Of a stretch of 64,000 bases of DNA, positions 1 to 8,884 are shown piece by piece. The DNA lies in the NCBI GenBank assembly GCA_965227445.1, contig OZ245751.1, positions 5,270,001 to 5,334,000 of the forward strand, in the 5' to 3' direction. The DNA is from DT-110 sp030148525 (GTDB taxonomy: Bacteria > Bacteroidota > Bacteroidia > Chitinophagales > Saprospiraceae). Numbering within the stretch: position 1 is the stretch's first letter; each line of letters begins with the position of its first letter. The notes beneath the pieces were generated by a model, which was not told the origin of the DNA, ran no database searches, and was given only the letters and a program-made list of their open reading frames with translations. The position numbers and the translations under genes are program-made.

Positions 1-2367
1 GTTGAGGCGATAATTGAAGGCCAACGTGACGGTACGCGCCCGCCACTGGAATTCTCCTTCCGTATAAAAGTTAGGGCCTTCCGTGACGTATCGGCGCTTG
101 CGCGAGTTTAACAGGTCGCGCACATTCAGCGTCAGGGTGGCTCTTTTGTTCATTATTTCCCGGCTCATAGCCAGGTCGATGGAATAATAGGACTTGGATC
201 GTCCCTGAGCTGTATTTCTTGGCGCCCGGTAGTTGCCGCGAAGCTGGCCCTCCGTTTTTTCGCCGAATTCAAACTGAGTGGTCAAGCGAGTGAAAAAAGA
301 GGTCGCTTCCGCGTAAAACTCCTGCCCTTCGTATTCTCCTTCAGTTTGCGAGGTATAAAAGTTGGCGTTACCGTTGAGACGCATCCATTCCGTGGCATCG
401 TAGGAAAAGGTGAACTCGATACCCAGTGATTTTTCAGTCGCCAGGTTAATGGGACGGGAAACAGAGGTTCCGTCGTCGAATACCGTACGTATACGTTCCT
501 CTACCCCATTGGTGTGACGGTAATACACGGCTGAGCTCAAGGAGCCTTTATCCCAGAACTTCAGATGGCTGATCTCTCCTGAGTGGGTGAATTCCGGATT
601 GAGGTTAGGATTACCACTGCGGAAGTTCCGGTTGTCGCTAAAGCTGAAAAACGGATTCAGCGACCGGAAGTTGGGGCGATCTACCCGGCGGCTATAGCTG
701 ATCTGGAATTGGTTATTGCCGGCCATTTCATAATTCAGGAATGCTGAAGGGAACAGATTAAGGAAATTACGGGTGCTTTCATCGTTGGTTTGCTCCAGCT
801 CCGTGAAAATCCTGGAGTATTCGGCACGCAGGCCGGCCTGGAAGGAAAACTTACCGTACTTATTTCCGAAAGAGGTATAACCAGCCAGAATATCTTCGTC
901 GTAGTTAAAATTATTAGACAGACCTTCGAGTGACTCCCAGGTACCTGTTATCAGCTCCTCTACCAAATAATCATTATCGATGCGGCGGAAGCTTCCCCGG
1001 CCACCTAATTCAAAGCGACCTTCTTTGCCAATTGGCTTTACATAATCGACCTGAACGTTAAGCTCGCTTTCGTCTTCTACATTATCGGACCGCTGCAGAA
1101 GATCATCTTCTCCGGTTTCGGTAAATTCAGGATTGAAGAAGGTCTCCTGCAGATCAGAGGTCTCCTGCTCCGTATTATCCTGAAGGCGAATATCAGCCAC
1201 CAGTTCGTGGTCTTTCCCTTCAAATTGCTTGCGGAATGTCAGAGCGTATTCAAAGCTCGGATCAATCTCGGTTTGATCTTCGGTCCGGATAGAGATCCGA
1301 TCTAAATTATCGCGGCTCCCGATGAAATCCCGGTAGGTCAATTCGGTGTGGTCATTGTCTTCTCCGTAGCGATAATTGAAAGAGCCCGTAAGGGTTGTTG
1401 TTTCGTTGAAAAAGTATTCACCTCCTACTCTGGAATTGACCGACCATCCGCGACGTTCGGTTTCGCGATCTTGTTGGTAAATGAACAGGCTGTCGTTACG
1501 CAGGAACTCCTGGTTTACATATCCCGAGCCCGGATTACCCCGCAGACGCCCTCCTATATTCGCGAAAAGGTTTAGTTTATCCTGTCGCCAGTTCATATTT
1601 ACACTGGCTCCGTGGTTGTCGGGTACACCGGTGTTGAGATTTACCGACCCGTTCAGACCACCCCGGCGGTCCTTCTTAAGCACAATATTGATGATACCGG
1701 CAGTACCTTCCGCATCATAGCGGGCGGAAGGGTTGGTAATCACTTCGACGCGTTCGATCAGGTCGGCGGGCAGAGCCCTCAGTCCATCGGAATCGCCAAC
1801 ACCTACCAGGGCGGAGGGGCGGCCATTTACCAGAATTCGAACACCATTATTACCACGAAGACTTATATTGCCCTCTACGTCAACTTGCACTGAGGGCACA
1901 TTATCGAGAATATCAACGGCCGAATTACCAGTAGTCATCAGATCCTTACCAACATTAAAAACGCGCTTATCCAGCGACATCTGCATTTGGCTGCGTTCCG
2001 TGGAAACGACTACCTCATCGAGCACCTCGGCATCCCCACTCAGGGAAACAGTACCCACATCAATGGTCTTTTGATTACCATCAACCTGTATGGGGCCAAT
2101 GAATTGAGTTTGGTAGCCCACAAAACCCGCCTTGACTAAGTATTCACCCGAAGGTGCATCCAGTGAAAAGCGGCCGTCTTCGAAGGTAATTCCTCCAGTC
2201 ACCAGGCTACTGTCAGCTTTCTGCAACAGGCTAATATTGGCGTAAGCCAGTGGACCGCCCGCTTCTTCATCAAGCAGCTTACCCGTGATGGTTACTTTTT
2301 GGGCGGACAAAGAAAAAGTACCCGCTACAAAGATGAGCAGGTACCCCAGTCGGATTAAATTGTTCAT
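1..2367 (-). CDS. TonB-dependent receptor, outer-membrane beta-barrel family (3' end outside window)
   Basis: Outer-membrane receptor for TonB/ExbBD-energised uptake; the substrate cannot be told. 789 codons are visible and the frame is still open at base 1, so the C-terminal end of the barrel is missing. Signal peptide at residues 1-22 (ends LSAQ), then a CarboxypepD_reg-like beta-sandwich at about 25-105 (YLVKAGFVGYQ), a plug domain at about 125-235 (ILVNGRPSAL; VEVITNPSARYDAEGTAGII), then barrel strands rich in aromatic/Asn residues. The layout fits the outer_membrane beta-barrel group rather than SusC, which carries a different start and has a SusD partner. The start is the only ATG directly before the signal peptide. 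A TACATTTG box lies 46 nt upstream. The two-component pair lies upstream on the same strand but is separated from it by a gap of about 115 bp. Confidence 0.93.
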   Translation of the reverse strand, partial: MNNLIRLGYLLIFVAGTFSLSAQKVTITGKLLDEEAGGPLAYANISLLQKADSSLVTGGITFEDGRFSLDAPSGEYLVKAGFVGYQTQFIGPIQVDGNQKTIDVGTVSLSGDAEVLDEVVVSTERSQMQMSLDKRVFNVGKDLMTTGNSAVDILDNVPSVQVDVEGNISLRGNNGVRILVNGRPSALVGVGDSDGLRALPADLIERVEVITNPSARYDAEGTAGIINIVLKKDRRGGLNGSVNLNTGVPDNHGASVNMNWRQDKLNLFANIGGRLRGNPGSGYVNQEFLRNDSLFIYQQDRETERRGWSVNSRVGGEYFFNETTTLTGSFNYRYGEDNDHTELTYRDFIGSRDNLDRISIRTEDQTEIDPSFEYALTFRKQFEGKDHELVADIRLQDNTEQETSDLQETFFNPEFTETGEDDLLQRSDNVEDESELNVQVDYVKPIGKEGRFELGGRGSFRRIDNDYLVEELITGTWESLEGLSNNFNYDEDILAGYTSFGNKYGKFSFQAGLRAEYSRIFTELEQTNDESTRNFLNLFPSAFLNYEMAGNNQFQISYSRRVDRPNFRSLNPFFSFSDNRNFRSGNPNLNPEFTHSGEISHLKFWDKGSLSSAVYYRHTNGVEERIRTVFDDGTSVSRPINLATEKSLGIEFTFSYDATEWMRLNGNANFYTSQTEGEYEGQEFYAEATSFFTRLTTQFEFGEKTEGQLRGNYRAPRNTAQGRSKSYYSIDLAMSREIMNKRATLTLNVRDLLNSRKRRYVTEGPNFYTEGEFQWRARTVTLAFNYRLN

Positions 2368-2412
2368 AGTTTTTATTAACAGTCGGTTAGTCATTGTCTA
2401 GGTGATTTGATA

Positions 2413-2420
2413 CAAATGTA
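2413..2420 (-). promoter_or_regulatory. Bacteroidota-type -7 promoter box (TACATTTG)
   Basis: On the minus strand this reads TACATTTG and matches the TAnnTTTG box of the Bacteroidota housekeeping sigma factor. It lies 46 nt upstream of the TonB receptor ATG, giving a leader of about 40 nt. I see no clear -33 TTG element. Confidence 0.5.
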
Positions 2421-2482
2421 GGGGGTGATTCTATGGGACTTTTGAGTAGAATTTGAGGGAAATCTGAAGTTTGGGGAAATGA

Positions 2483-3739
2483 CTAGAATCTGACAATTAA
2501 GCGGTGGACGCCCGACTCGTAGATATACTGCAAATCAGCATTATGCACATCGCAGATCTTTTTAACTATTGCCAGCCCCAATCCGAGTGACCGACTTCCG
2601 TTGCTATTGGTTTGAAAGCGATTCAACAGCTTTTCAGTTGGTACGGACGGAGGTGCCCCCGTATTCTCGACTATCAATTGTTGGGAACTGAGGTGCAATT
2701 TAATCCAGCCATTATCCTGATTGTGGCGAACGGCATTTTTGAGGAGGTTGCCGACCAGGATTTCACAGAGCGACGGATCAATGGCAATGTGTACATCGGG
2801 TTCAATATCGGTGGTCATGGTGAGTCCCCGCAGAGCCACCAGATCTTCAAACGTATGTAGCGACCGTTCGGCTATTTCCGAAATATTTGTTTTCTGCCGG
2901 GGAGCCAACGCCTGGTTTTCGATACGGGTTAACAACAGTAGGGCTTCACTCGTTTTGGACAAGCGAGCCAGACTCGATTGGGCGGTTTGGATCAGATCAA
3001 TCTGCCGGGCCGATAAGCTTTCTGATTCCGAGAGTATCTCCAATTTGCCACGGGCGATAGCCAGTGGCGTTTGTATCTCATGCGAGGCGTTTTCAGAGAA
3101 CTCTTTTAAAGCCCGGTAATCGCGTTGGGCTTGCTGCATCATCTGATCGATAAATTCATTGAGGTGCCTGAACTCGCGGGTACTGGTTTTGGGAAAGGGG
3201 TAGCGCTCGGTACGAGTCACATTGAAAGCACGAATCCGGCGCAGCGTTTCGTGAAAGGGTTTAAACATATAGCGGGAAATTAAAAACATCGCCGTAACCA
3301 GCACAATACCCAACAAGAGAAACAGGCGCGTCATGATCTTCACGACCACTTCGTAGGAGTCGTCCTGTTCCAGGAAATTCTCCTGAAATTCCATACGGTA
3401 GGCCTTGCCTTTAATTACTTTAGTTATGGTAAACTTCCGATAGGGCTCCATCTCATCCAGGAATGGGTGCGGCCCCAGTGTATCAGAAAAAGTACCCGTG
3501 GTATCAGACACTTCGGATAGCGGCACTGAGTCGATGCGTACCTTTCGGGTATTAAGGGCCTTGATGGGCACCCCACTTTTAATAGCCCGGCGAGCATCGC
3601 GATAATTATCGCGCAGGGCATAGTCGGTCTCCTTTTCGACCTCACTCCGTATGAACTTTAAGGCTACTATCCCGCCTATCGAAAAAACGAAAAGCGAAAG
3701 AAGGAGGTACAGGATGGTGGTTTTGGTAAGTAATCTCAT
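2483..3739 (-). CDS. Sensor histidine kinase (HisKA/HATPase_c), two-component pair
   Basis: Inner-membrane sensor kinase of 418 residues. TM1 is at about 7-28 and TM2 at about 137-155, enclosing a periplasmic sensor of about 105 residues. A HAMP-like linker follows, then a HisKA domain with the phospho-acceptor His220 in ENASHEIQTPLA. The ATPase domain has an N box (NLLKNAVRHN) and a G box (SLGLGLAIVKK). It starts 33 nt after the stop of the OmpR-type regulator, so the two are co-transcribed, regulator first. The short sensor with no PAS domain resembles the QseC/CpxA style of Bacteroidota kinases. The ligand is unknown; the neighbouring receptor and transglycosylase suggest an envelope signal (inference). 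Confidence 0.93.
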   Translation of the reverse strand: MRLLTKTTILYLLLSLFVFSIGGIVALKFIRSEVEKETDYALRDNYRDARRAIKSGVPIKALNTRKVRIDSVPLSEVSDTTGTFSDTLGPHPFLDEMEPYRKFTITKVIKGKAYRMEFQENFLEQDDSYEVVVKIMTRLFLLLGIVLVTAMFLISRYMFKPFHETLRRIRAFNVTRTERYPFPKTSTREFRHLNEFIDQMMQQAQRDYRALKEFSENASHEIQTPLAIARGKLEILSESESLSARQIDLIQTAQSSLARLSKTSEALLLLTRIENQALAPRQKTNISEIAERSLHTFEDLVALRGLTMTTDIEPDVHIAIDPSLCEILVGNLLKNAVRHNQDNGWIKLHLSSQQLIVENTGAPPSVPTEKLLNRFQTNSNGSRSLGLGLAIVKKICDVHNADLQYIYESGVHRLIVRF

Positions 3740-3772
3740 AGTTTTCGTTTCAAACTGAACCCAAACTGCGGT

Positions 3773-4456
3773 TTATACACCGCGGTCTGTAAACTTATAC
3801 CCCAGCCCGTAGATCGTCTGGATGTAATCGGGCGATCCGGCCTCCGTAATCTTTTTACGCAAGTTCTTAATATGTTGATACACAAAATCAAAGGAGTCCA
3901 GCAGATCGACATTATCGCCCCATAAATGTTCGGCAATAGTCTGTTTGGTCAGTACCCGCCCCTTATTCGCCACAAAGAACAGGAGCAGTTCGTATTCTTT
4001 TACCGTAAGGGGAATCTCCTCATCCTTCACAAATACATCGTGGGTATCCGGCTGGATTATAATTTCTCCGAACTCGATCAGATCCCGTCCCTGGAATTTC
4101 CGGCGGCGATAAATCGCCTTGAGGCGAGCATTCAATTCGGGCAGGTGGAAGGGCTTGGTGAGGTAATCATCAGCTCCCAGTTCCAGCCCTTTGATCTTGT
4201 CGTCCAGGGCATTTTTTGCAGAAATGATGAGCACTCCCGTTTCGGGCTGCACATCCTTGAGCAGACGCAATACACTAAAGCCATCACCGTCGGGTAACAT
4301 GAGGTCAAGTACAACAATGTCGTAGGAGAACCCAATCAGCTTGTCGCGGGCACTGGCGAACGAAGAAGCCGTTTCGCAAACTACATCTCCTCGCGTAAGG
4401 TAGGTCTCAATATTAGTGAGGAGCTCAAGCTCGTCTTCTACAATTAGCAGTTTCAT
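3773..4456 (-). CDS. OmpR/PhoB-family response regulator
   Basis: 227-residue DNA-binding regulator. The receiver domain (1-118) has the acidic pocket (VEDE, residues 7-10), phospho-acceptor Asp51 (VVLDLMLPDGDG), and a conserved Lys in YLTKPF. The C-terminal winged helix ends with IQTIYGLGYKF, typical of Trans_reg_C. An upstream in-frame extension of 48 codons exists, but its residues come from the hairpin repeat at 4497-4620, so I chose the ATG at 4456, which begins exactly at MKLLIVEDE. The cognate kinase follows after 33 nt. A TACATTTG-like box (4461-4468, minus strand) lies only 4 nt from the ATG, so the transcript may have almost no leader, or the match is chance. Confidence 0.93.
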   Translation of the reverse strand: MKLLIVEDELELLTNIETYLTRGDVVCETASSFASARDKLIGFSYDIVVLDLMLPDGDGFSVLRLLKDVQPETGVLIISAKNALDDKIKGLELGADDYLTKPFHLPELNARLKAIYRRRKFQGRDLIEFGEIIIQPDTHDVFVKDEEIPLTVKEYELLLFFVANKGRVLTKQTIAEHLWGDNVDLLDSFDFVYQHIKNLRKKITEAGSPDYIQTIYGLGYKFTDRGV

Positions 4457-4496
4457 ACCGCAAATGTAGGGAACGATTTTGAGCGAATTTTGAAGG

Positions 4497-4620
4497 TATA
4501 CCGACAACGAAGTGGTTTTGCTCCGGCTTACTTCGTGCTGGGAGACCAAACCACTTCGAGTCGAGTATATACTCGCGTAAAAAAGTTGGGCTAAGCCCAA
4601 ACCTTTTTGGAAGCGGTATA
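4497..4620. repeat. Hairpin-rich dispersed module, solo copy C (124 bp)
   Basis: Bounded by short inverted ends TATACCG / CGGTATA. Internally it holds a chain of dyads: GAAGTGGTTT with AAACCACTTC, CGAGTATATACTCG, and a GGGCTAAGCCC arm. Closely related copies sit inside the two MITE-like elements (13496-13598 and 23213-23336), and a shortened copy lies at 15509-15581. Here the module stands alone between the response regulator start and the stop codon of the transglycosylase, which begins at the very next base. Confidence 0.85.
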
Positions 4621-6075
4621 TTACATCCTCACTTCCTGATTTGGCAGCAGGGTCTGATAGCGTTGGTACCGGTCAAATATCTGCCGCACGTATTGCACTG
4701 GTTCCTGGCCGCGCACATAGCCATATTTTACTTCGGGCCGGTTGTGGTGTTCCGGATAGGTTAGATTCAATACCCAATCCTCGACCGAATTATCCCATTG
4801 GGTCGGATCATCACCTTCGGCTTCCGCCAAAGCGACAGCGTCTTTTACGTGATACAGACCACAATTAAAGGAAGCCAGGGTAAACTTAAGCCGCTGTAGG
4901 GAATCCGGGATACCAGCCCATTCATCCCAGAGGTCAGCTAAAAATTCGGTACCCCCGCGCAGGCTCTGTTCGGGGTCCGAACGGTCGGTAACATGGTAAT
5001 TTCTGGCAGTAGCCGGCATCAGTTGCATAAGCCCCTCCGCACTGGCCCAGCTGGAAGCGTCCGGGTCGAACTGGGATTCCTGATACACCTGGGCACTCAA
5101 AAATCGCCAATCCCACCCCAGGCTATCGGCATACTGTTTTATAAGTTCGTCGTACGGACTGAGCTGCCCTTCTGATTCGTCATTGGAGCTGTAAAAAGTA
5201 CTTGCCTCACGGGTCCGGAACGAGCGGGTATTCTTAAAGTATTTGTTGTAGATGACGTAGTACTCCGCTTTCTTCCGCATCGACCGGATCCAATCATTGA
5301 TGGTGTCCCGCAATACCGGAGAGCTCTTGCGTAATGCCCAGGCAGCCCGTTGGGAAAAACTAACCTGGGTGTTTATATCCAGATCGGGATAATAGGAGGC
5401 GTTGATGCTCGCGATATTTTCATCGGCAATGGTGTATTTAATCTTGCCCTTTTCGACCATTTCGATGATGCGCCCGGTGGAAAATCGCCCATCGACGGTA
5501 TCCACGTGGATGACGCCTCCGATCTCATTCGAGAGGTTGCGGATACGCTTCACGTAGGAGGACGCCGCCCGTACCGAAACAGTGTCGCCAATAAGTTCGA
5601 TGGGGTCGGAGATCAGTTCCCGCTGGATTTCGTGCAGCTTCATTTGCCGCCAGTTGTCGGGTTTACGTTGTACGAGTACCTGCTTGGTCAGATACAGGTA
5701 ATCGGTAAAGTTCACTCGATTTCGCCGGTCGGAGGTGACCGTCAGTCCGTGGGCCAGCAAGTCACCTTCTCCCCGGTTGAGCATGCCGATGAGGTCGGTG
5801 AGGTCATTAGCCGGAATGATCTCCAGTTCTACACCAAGATGATCGGCCAGGCGCTCCAGCAGTTCGTATTCGAAGCCCATGGGCCGCCCCCGATATAGGA
5901 AGTAAGAGGTTTCACTGTAAACGGTAATAACTTTTAGTACGCCTGTTTCCTGGATGTCAGCCCAATCCCGCTTTACTTTTGGCATTTTAGCTGCGCGTTT
6001 TTCGGCAGGTGAATTACCCGATTGGCAGTTGCATAGAAAAAGTATTGCCAGGATGGCAAATAAGTAGTTTCTCAT
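4621..6075 (-). CDS. mltF: Membrane-bound lytic murein transglycosylase F-like lipoprotein
   Basis: 484-residue envelope enzyme that cleaves the MurNAc-GlcNAc bond of peptidoglycan. A lipoprotein-type signal (LFLCNC, Cys15/17) is followed by a family-3 solute-binding-like domain (about 40-285; GFEYELLERLADHLGVELE) and a C-terminal SLT goose-lysozyme-like domain (about 310-450). The catalytic Glu333 is in QESQFDP, with the GLMQLMPATA and ASFNCG family motifs downstream. The domain order and length match MltF. It is monocistronic; a hairpin module directly abuts its 3' end. Known MltF enzymes are muropeptide-regulated turnover enzymes; that role here is inferred. Confidence 0.92.
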   Translation of the reverse strand: MRNYLFAILAILFLCNCQSGNSPAEKRAAKMPKVKRDWADIQETGVLKVITVYSETSYFLYRGRPMGFEYELLERLADHLGVELEIIPANDLTDLIGMLNRGEGDLLAHGLTVTSDRRNRVNFTDYLYLTKQVLVQRKPDNWRQMKLHEIQRELISDPIELIGDTVSVRAASSYVKRIRNLSNEIGGVIHVDTVDGRFSTGRIIEMVEKGKIKYTIADENIASINASYYPDLDINTQVSFSQRAAWALRKSSPVLRDTINDWIRSMRKKAEYYVIYNKYFKNTRSFRTREASTFYSSNDESEGQLSPYDELIKQYADSLGWDWRFLSAQVYQESQFDPDASSWASAEGLMQLMPATARNYHVTDRSDPEQSLRGGTEFLADLWDEWAGIPDSLQRLKFTLASFNCGLYHVKDAVALAEAEGDDPTQWDNSVEDWVLNLTYPEHHNRPEVKYGYVRGQEPVQYVRQIFDRYQRYQTLLPNQEVRM

Positions 6076-6230
6076 AGTCGCTTAAGATACATTGGGTGTC
6101 GGGGGACAATATAAAGTACAAAAAATACAGGAAGCGCCCGGGGCAATAGCATCCTGGTTTATCAACTATCGCCGAATCAATCCGTTTTTTATCTTACTTG
6201 TTAATAGCTGTCTGTGGTAAAAAAAGAATT

Positions 6231-7016
6231 ATGCGTATACCGATTATTCTATTCCTGGCAATGCTGCTGGCGAGTTGCCAATCCGATTCGGGACCAGCGG
6301 CTGGTGGTCCCAACACCTTGGTCGTAGCCACGGCAGCCAATGTGCAGTTTGCCATGGCAGATATGGAGAAGGCTTTCGAAGCGCGCACCGACTTCGAGAT
6401 CGATGCCGTCGTCAGCAGTACGGGCAAACTGACGGCCCAGATCAGGCAGGGAGCCCCCTACGACCTGCTCATTGCCGCCAATCGAAAATATCCAGAATCG
6501 CTTATCGCCAGTGGTGATGCCCGTGGTCCGGTACAGACCTACGCCCTCGGAAGCCTGGTGCTGTGGACTACCCGCGACCTGCCGATCGGTTTGGGGATGA
6601 GCCTGCTCGACGAGCTTGGCCCCGGTGACAAGATCGCCGTGGCGAATCCCGAAAATGCCCCCTATGGCACTGAATCCATTCGGGCTTTGCGAGCGCGGGG
6701 GCAGTTCGACCGACTCCAATCCCAACTTATCTACGGGGAGAGTATTGCCCAGACAAATCAGTACATCGTTTCGGGGGCTGCCGCTGTGGGTTTCACTGCC
6801 AAATCAGTAGTTTTGTCGCCCAATATGGAGGGAAATGGGCAATGGATCACGGTACCTGAAAACCTCTATGAGCCCATAAAGCAGGGGGTTGTTGCCACCA
6901 ATTACGGCATGGAAAATCACCCCGAGGCAGTACAAGCTTTTCTGGAATTTTTGTTTTCTGCAGAAGGCCAGACTATCTTTCGGGATTACGGGTACACCGT
7001 ACCCATTGGCGACTAG
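6231..7016 (+). CDS. modA: Molybdate ABC transporter, substrate-binding lipoprotein
   Basis: 261-residue periplasmic binding protein that captures molybdate (possibly tungstate) and passes it to ModBC. A lipobox (LLASC) suggests that it is anchored as a lipoprotein. The family motifs VVATAANVQFAMADMEKAFE, SSTGKLTAQIRQGAPYDLLIAA and the closing region FLFSAEGQTIFRDYGY are clear. A longer frame starts at 6198, but the signal peptide begins at the ATG at 6231. First gene of modABC, with modB starting 10 nt after its stop. No ModE-type site was recognised upstream. Confidence 0.94.
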   Translation: MRIPIILFLAMLLASCQSDSGPAAGGPNTLVVATAANVQFAMADMEKAFEARTDFEIDAVVSSTGKLTAQIRQGAPYDLLIAANRKYPESLIASGDARGPVQTYALGSLVLWTTRDLPIGLGMSLLDELGPGDKIAVANPENAPYGTESIRALRARGQFDRLQSQLIYGESIAQTNQYIVSGAAAVGFTAKSVVLSPNMEGNGQWITVPENLYEPIKQGVVATNYGMENHPEAVQAFLEFLFSAEGQTIFRDYGYTVPIGD

Positions 7017-7026
7017 AAGCAGCTAC

Positions 7027-7710
7027 ATGGATTACTTTCCCGATGCTTTTTGGCAAACACTCGGCCTCACTGTCCGCCTGGCAGCTACGACCACAATCAT
7101 TCTGTTAGTCGTTGGCATCCCCTTGGGGTGGTACCTGGCTTCAGCCCGTCACCGGCTGAAGCCGGTGTTCGAGGCACTGGTCAGTATGCCGCTGGTATTG
7201 CCGCCCACGGTGCTGGGTTTTTATTTATTATTGGCGTTTAGCGCGGAAAGCTCTTTTGGCAGCTGGCTCAACAGCACCTTCAACATTCAGCTGGTCTTTA
7301 CCTTTAGTGGATTAGTGGTGGGGTCCATCATCTACAGTTTGCCATTCATGGTACAGCCCATACAGTCAGGCTTCGAATCCCTGCCGGCGCATTTGGCGGA
7401 AGCCTCCTACACGCTTGGCAAATCACGGTGGACTACCCTCACCCGCATTTTGCTACCCAATATTCGCGCTTCGGTACTCAGTGGACTGGTACTGTCCTTT
7501 GCGCACACCATTGGCGAATTTGGTGTGGTGTTGATGATCGGCGGTAATATTCCCGGCAAAACGCGGGTGGCCTCCATTGCTATTTACGACGAGGTGGAAG
7601 GGCTCAACTACGGTCTGGCCGGTGAATACGCGGGTGTATTGGTTATCTTTTCCTTCCTCATTTTACTGGTGATCTATTCCGTGAACGCGCGCAAACCGAG
7701 GCTGCTATGA
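7027..7710 (+). CDS. modB: Molybdate ABC transporter permease
   Basis: 227-residue inner-membrane permease with about five TM helices. The BPD_transp_1 (EAA) loop, which docks the ATPase, is seen as EASYTLGKSRWTTLTRILLPNI, and HTIGEFGVVLMIGGNIPGKT is a ModB signature. The start at 7027 (MDYFPDAF) was chosen because the longer frame merely overlaps modA out of frame. It overlaps modC by 4 nt (ATGA), implying translational coupling. Confidence 0.94.
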   Translation: MDYFPDAFWQTLGLTVRLAATTTIILLVVGIPLGWYLASARHRLKPVFEALVSMPLVLPPTVLGFYLLLAFSAESSFGSWLNSTFNIQLVFTFSGLVVGSIIYSLPFMVQPIQSGFESLPAHLAEASYTLGKSRWTTLTRILLPNIRASVLSGLVLSFAHTIGEFGVVLMIGGNIPGKTRVASIAIYDEVEGLNYGLAGEYAGVLVIFSFLILLVIYSVNARKPRLL

Positions 7711-8573
7711 TCGGATTACGCTTTCGCAAAAAATTGCAGGCTGCTTCCGGAGTCATCACCCTCACAGTGGAACAGGAAATCGCTCCCCATCAGCTGATCG
7801 CCATTACCGGCCCTTCGGGCAGTGGTAAAACCACCCTGCTGCGCCTACTCGCCGGCCTCAGCAAACCCGAAAGCGGCTTCCTGCGGTTCGGCGAGGAAGT
7901 GTGGCTGGATACCGAACGAAAGGTCTTCGTCCCGCCCCAGAAACGATCGATCGGGATGGTCTTTCAGGAATACGCTCTGTTTCCTCACCTGCGGGTAGGT
8001 GCCAACCTGCGCTACGCATTGCAGAAGGGGGGTGATACCAAGATCATCAAAGAGCTGATCGACATTATGGAGCTCGGCCAATTAGTCGACCGCTTCCCGC
8101 GTCAGCTATCGGGCGGGCAGCAGCAACGGGTGGCTCTGGCCCGCGCTCTCGTACGCCAACCCAAACTCCTCCTGCTCGACGAGCCCCTTTCCGCGCTCGA
8201 TACTGATCTGCGCCAACGTCTGCAAGACTATATGCTGCGCGTACACCATCAATACGGGCTCACCACCCTCCTCGTAACCCACGACTTCAGTGAGATCAGT
8301 AAGATGGCGGAGATCGTGTGGCGCCTGGAGGAAGGCGAGATTACCTACGCCGGCCCGCCCGCCAACCTGGAACGCCCCCGCAATTGGGCCGAAACGACCC
8401 TGGTAGGTACCGTGGTTCGCTGTCAGTCTCTGCCCGGTGGCGTATTGCTCACAGTCCACCTGCCTTCCGGCCAGTTGATCCAGATCCCTTATCTGGGCAA
8501 AATACCACCCGGCCCGGGAGAGAAGATCCCGGTTGCGATCGGAGGCCCGGGGCGGGTGGATGTGGGGAGATAG
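7707..8573 (+). CDS. modC: Molybdate ABC transporter ATP-binding protein, short C-terminus
   Basis: 288-residue cytoplasmic ATPase that drives ModB. Walker A GPSGSGKT (35-42), Q-loop Gln87, signature LSGGQQQ (134-140), Walker B LLLLDEP (154-160) and the switch His in VTHDFSE. Typical ModC proteins are about 350 residues with a full C-terminal molybdate-binding TOBE/MOP domain. Here only about 60 residues follow the nucleotide-binding domain (LVGTVVRC...), so the regulatory domain is reduced to one small beta unit. Last gene of the operon; heptad-phased DNA begins straight after the stop. Confidence 0.93.
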   Translation: MIGLRFRKKLQAASGVITLTVEQEIAPHQLIAITGPSGSGKTTLLRLLAGLSKPESGFLRFGEEVWLDTERKVFVPPQKRSIGMVFQEYALFPHLRVGANLRYALQKGGDTKIIKELIDIMELGQLVDRFPRQLSGGQQQRVALARALVRQPKLLLLDEPLSALDTDLRQRLQDYMLRVHHQYGLTTLLVTHDFSEISKMAEIVWRLEEGEITYAGPPANLERPRNWAETTLVGTVVRCQSLPGGVLLTVHLPSGQLIQIPYLGKIPPGPGEKIPVAIGGPGRVDVGR

Positions 8574-8880
8574 GGGGAGTTGGAGACCGGGAGAGACGGA
8601 AGGGAATAAAGAGATCAAAGCGAATTGCTCTTCATTCGTTCAAGTAGTAAGACGCGATAAATCGCAACTCTACGTAATAACGATTTAGCTCTAGGATCTT
8701 GAACCCTGACCCTGTCCTGAAGCTCGTGCATGGTCTACCACTAAAGTGGTATGTAACCACACCACAGCTAAAGCTGTGGTCTTAATCAGGGACGTTCAAA
8801 CCGTGAACCGTGAATCGTGGGCCGTGAACCGTGAACCGTGGACCTTGGCCCGTGAACCGTGGACCTTAGCCCTTGGCCCT
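8574..8880. other. 307-bp intergenic region with dyads and a heptad array
   Basis: No convincing gene. It contains a loosely 7-nt-phased purine-rich stretch after modC, a dispersed dyad repeat at 8649-8674 (core GACGCGATAAATCGC, related to 13282-13307 and 22975-23000), two adjacent palindromes (ACCACTAAAGTGGT at 8737-8750 and ACCACAGCTAAAGCTGTGGT at 8761-8780), and a strict heptad array from 8801 to 8884. Confidence 0.7.
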
Positions 8881-8884
8881 TCAA
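8801..8884. repeat. Heptanucleotide-phased array, 12 units (CCGTGAA type)
   Basis: Twelve consecutive 7-mers in a fixed phase: mostly CCGTGAA, with CCGTGGA, CCTTGGC, CCTTAGC, TCGTGGG and CCTTCAA variants. The last unit contains the stop codon (minus strand) of the secreted-protein gene at 8881-9618. Units differ by substitution but never by length, so the 7-nt register is preserved. Confidence 0.9.

Noticed and set aside
1348..2074. Several plus-strand frames opposite the first TonB receptor
   Set aside because: All lie antisense to recognisable plug and barrel sequence.
4457..4600. 48-codon N-terminal extension of the OmpR-type regulator
   Set aside because: The receiver domain begins exactly at the ATG at 4456, and the extension reads through a dispersed hairpin repeat.
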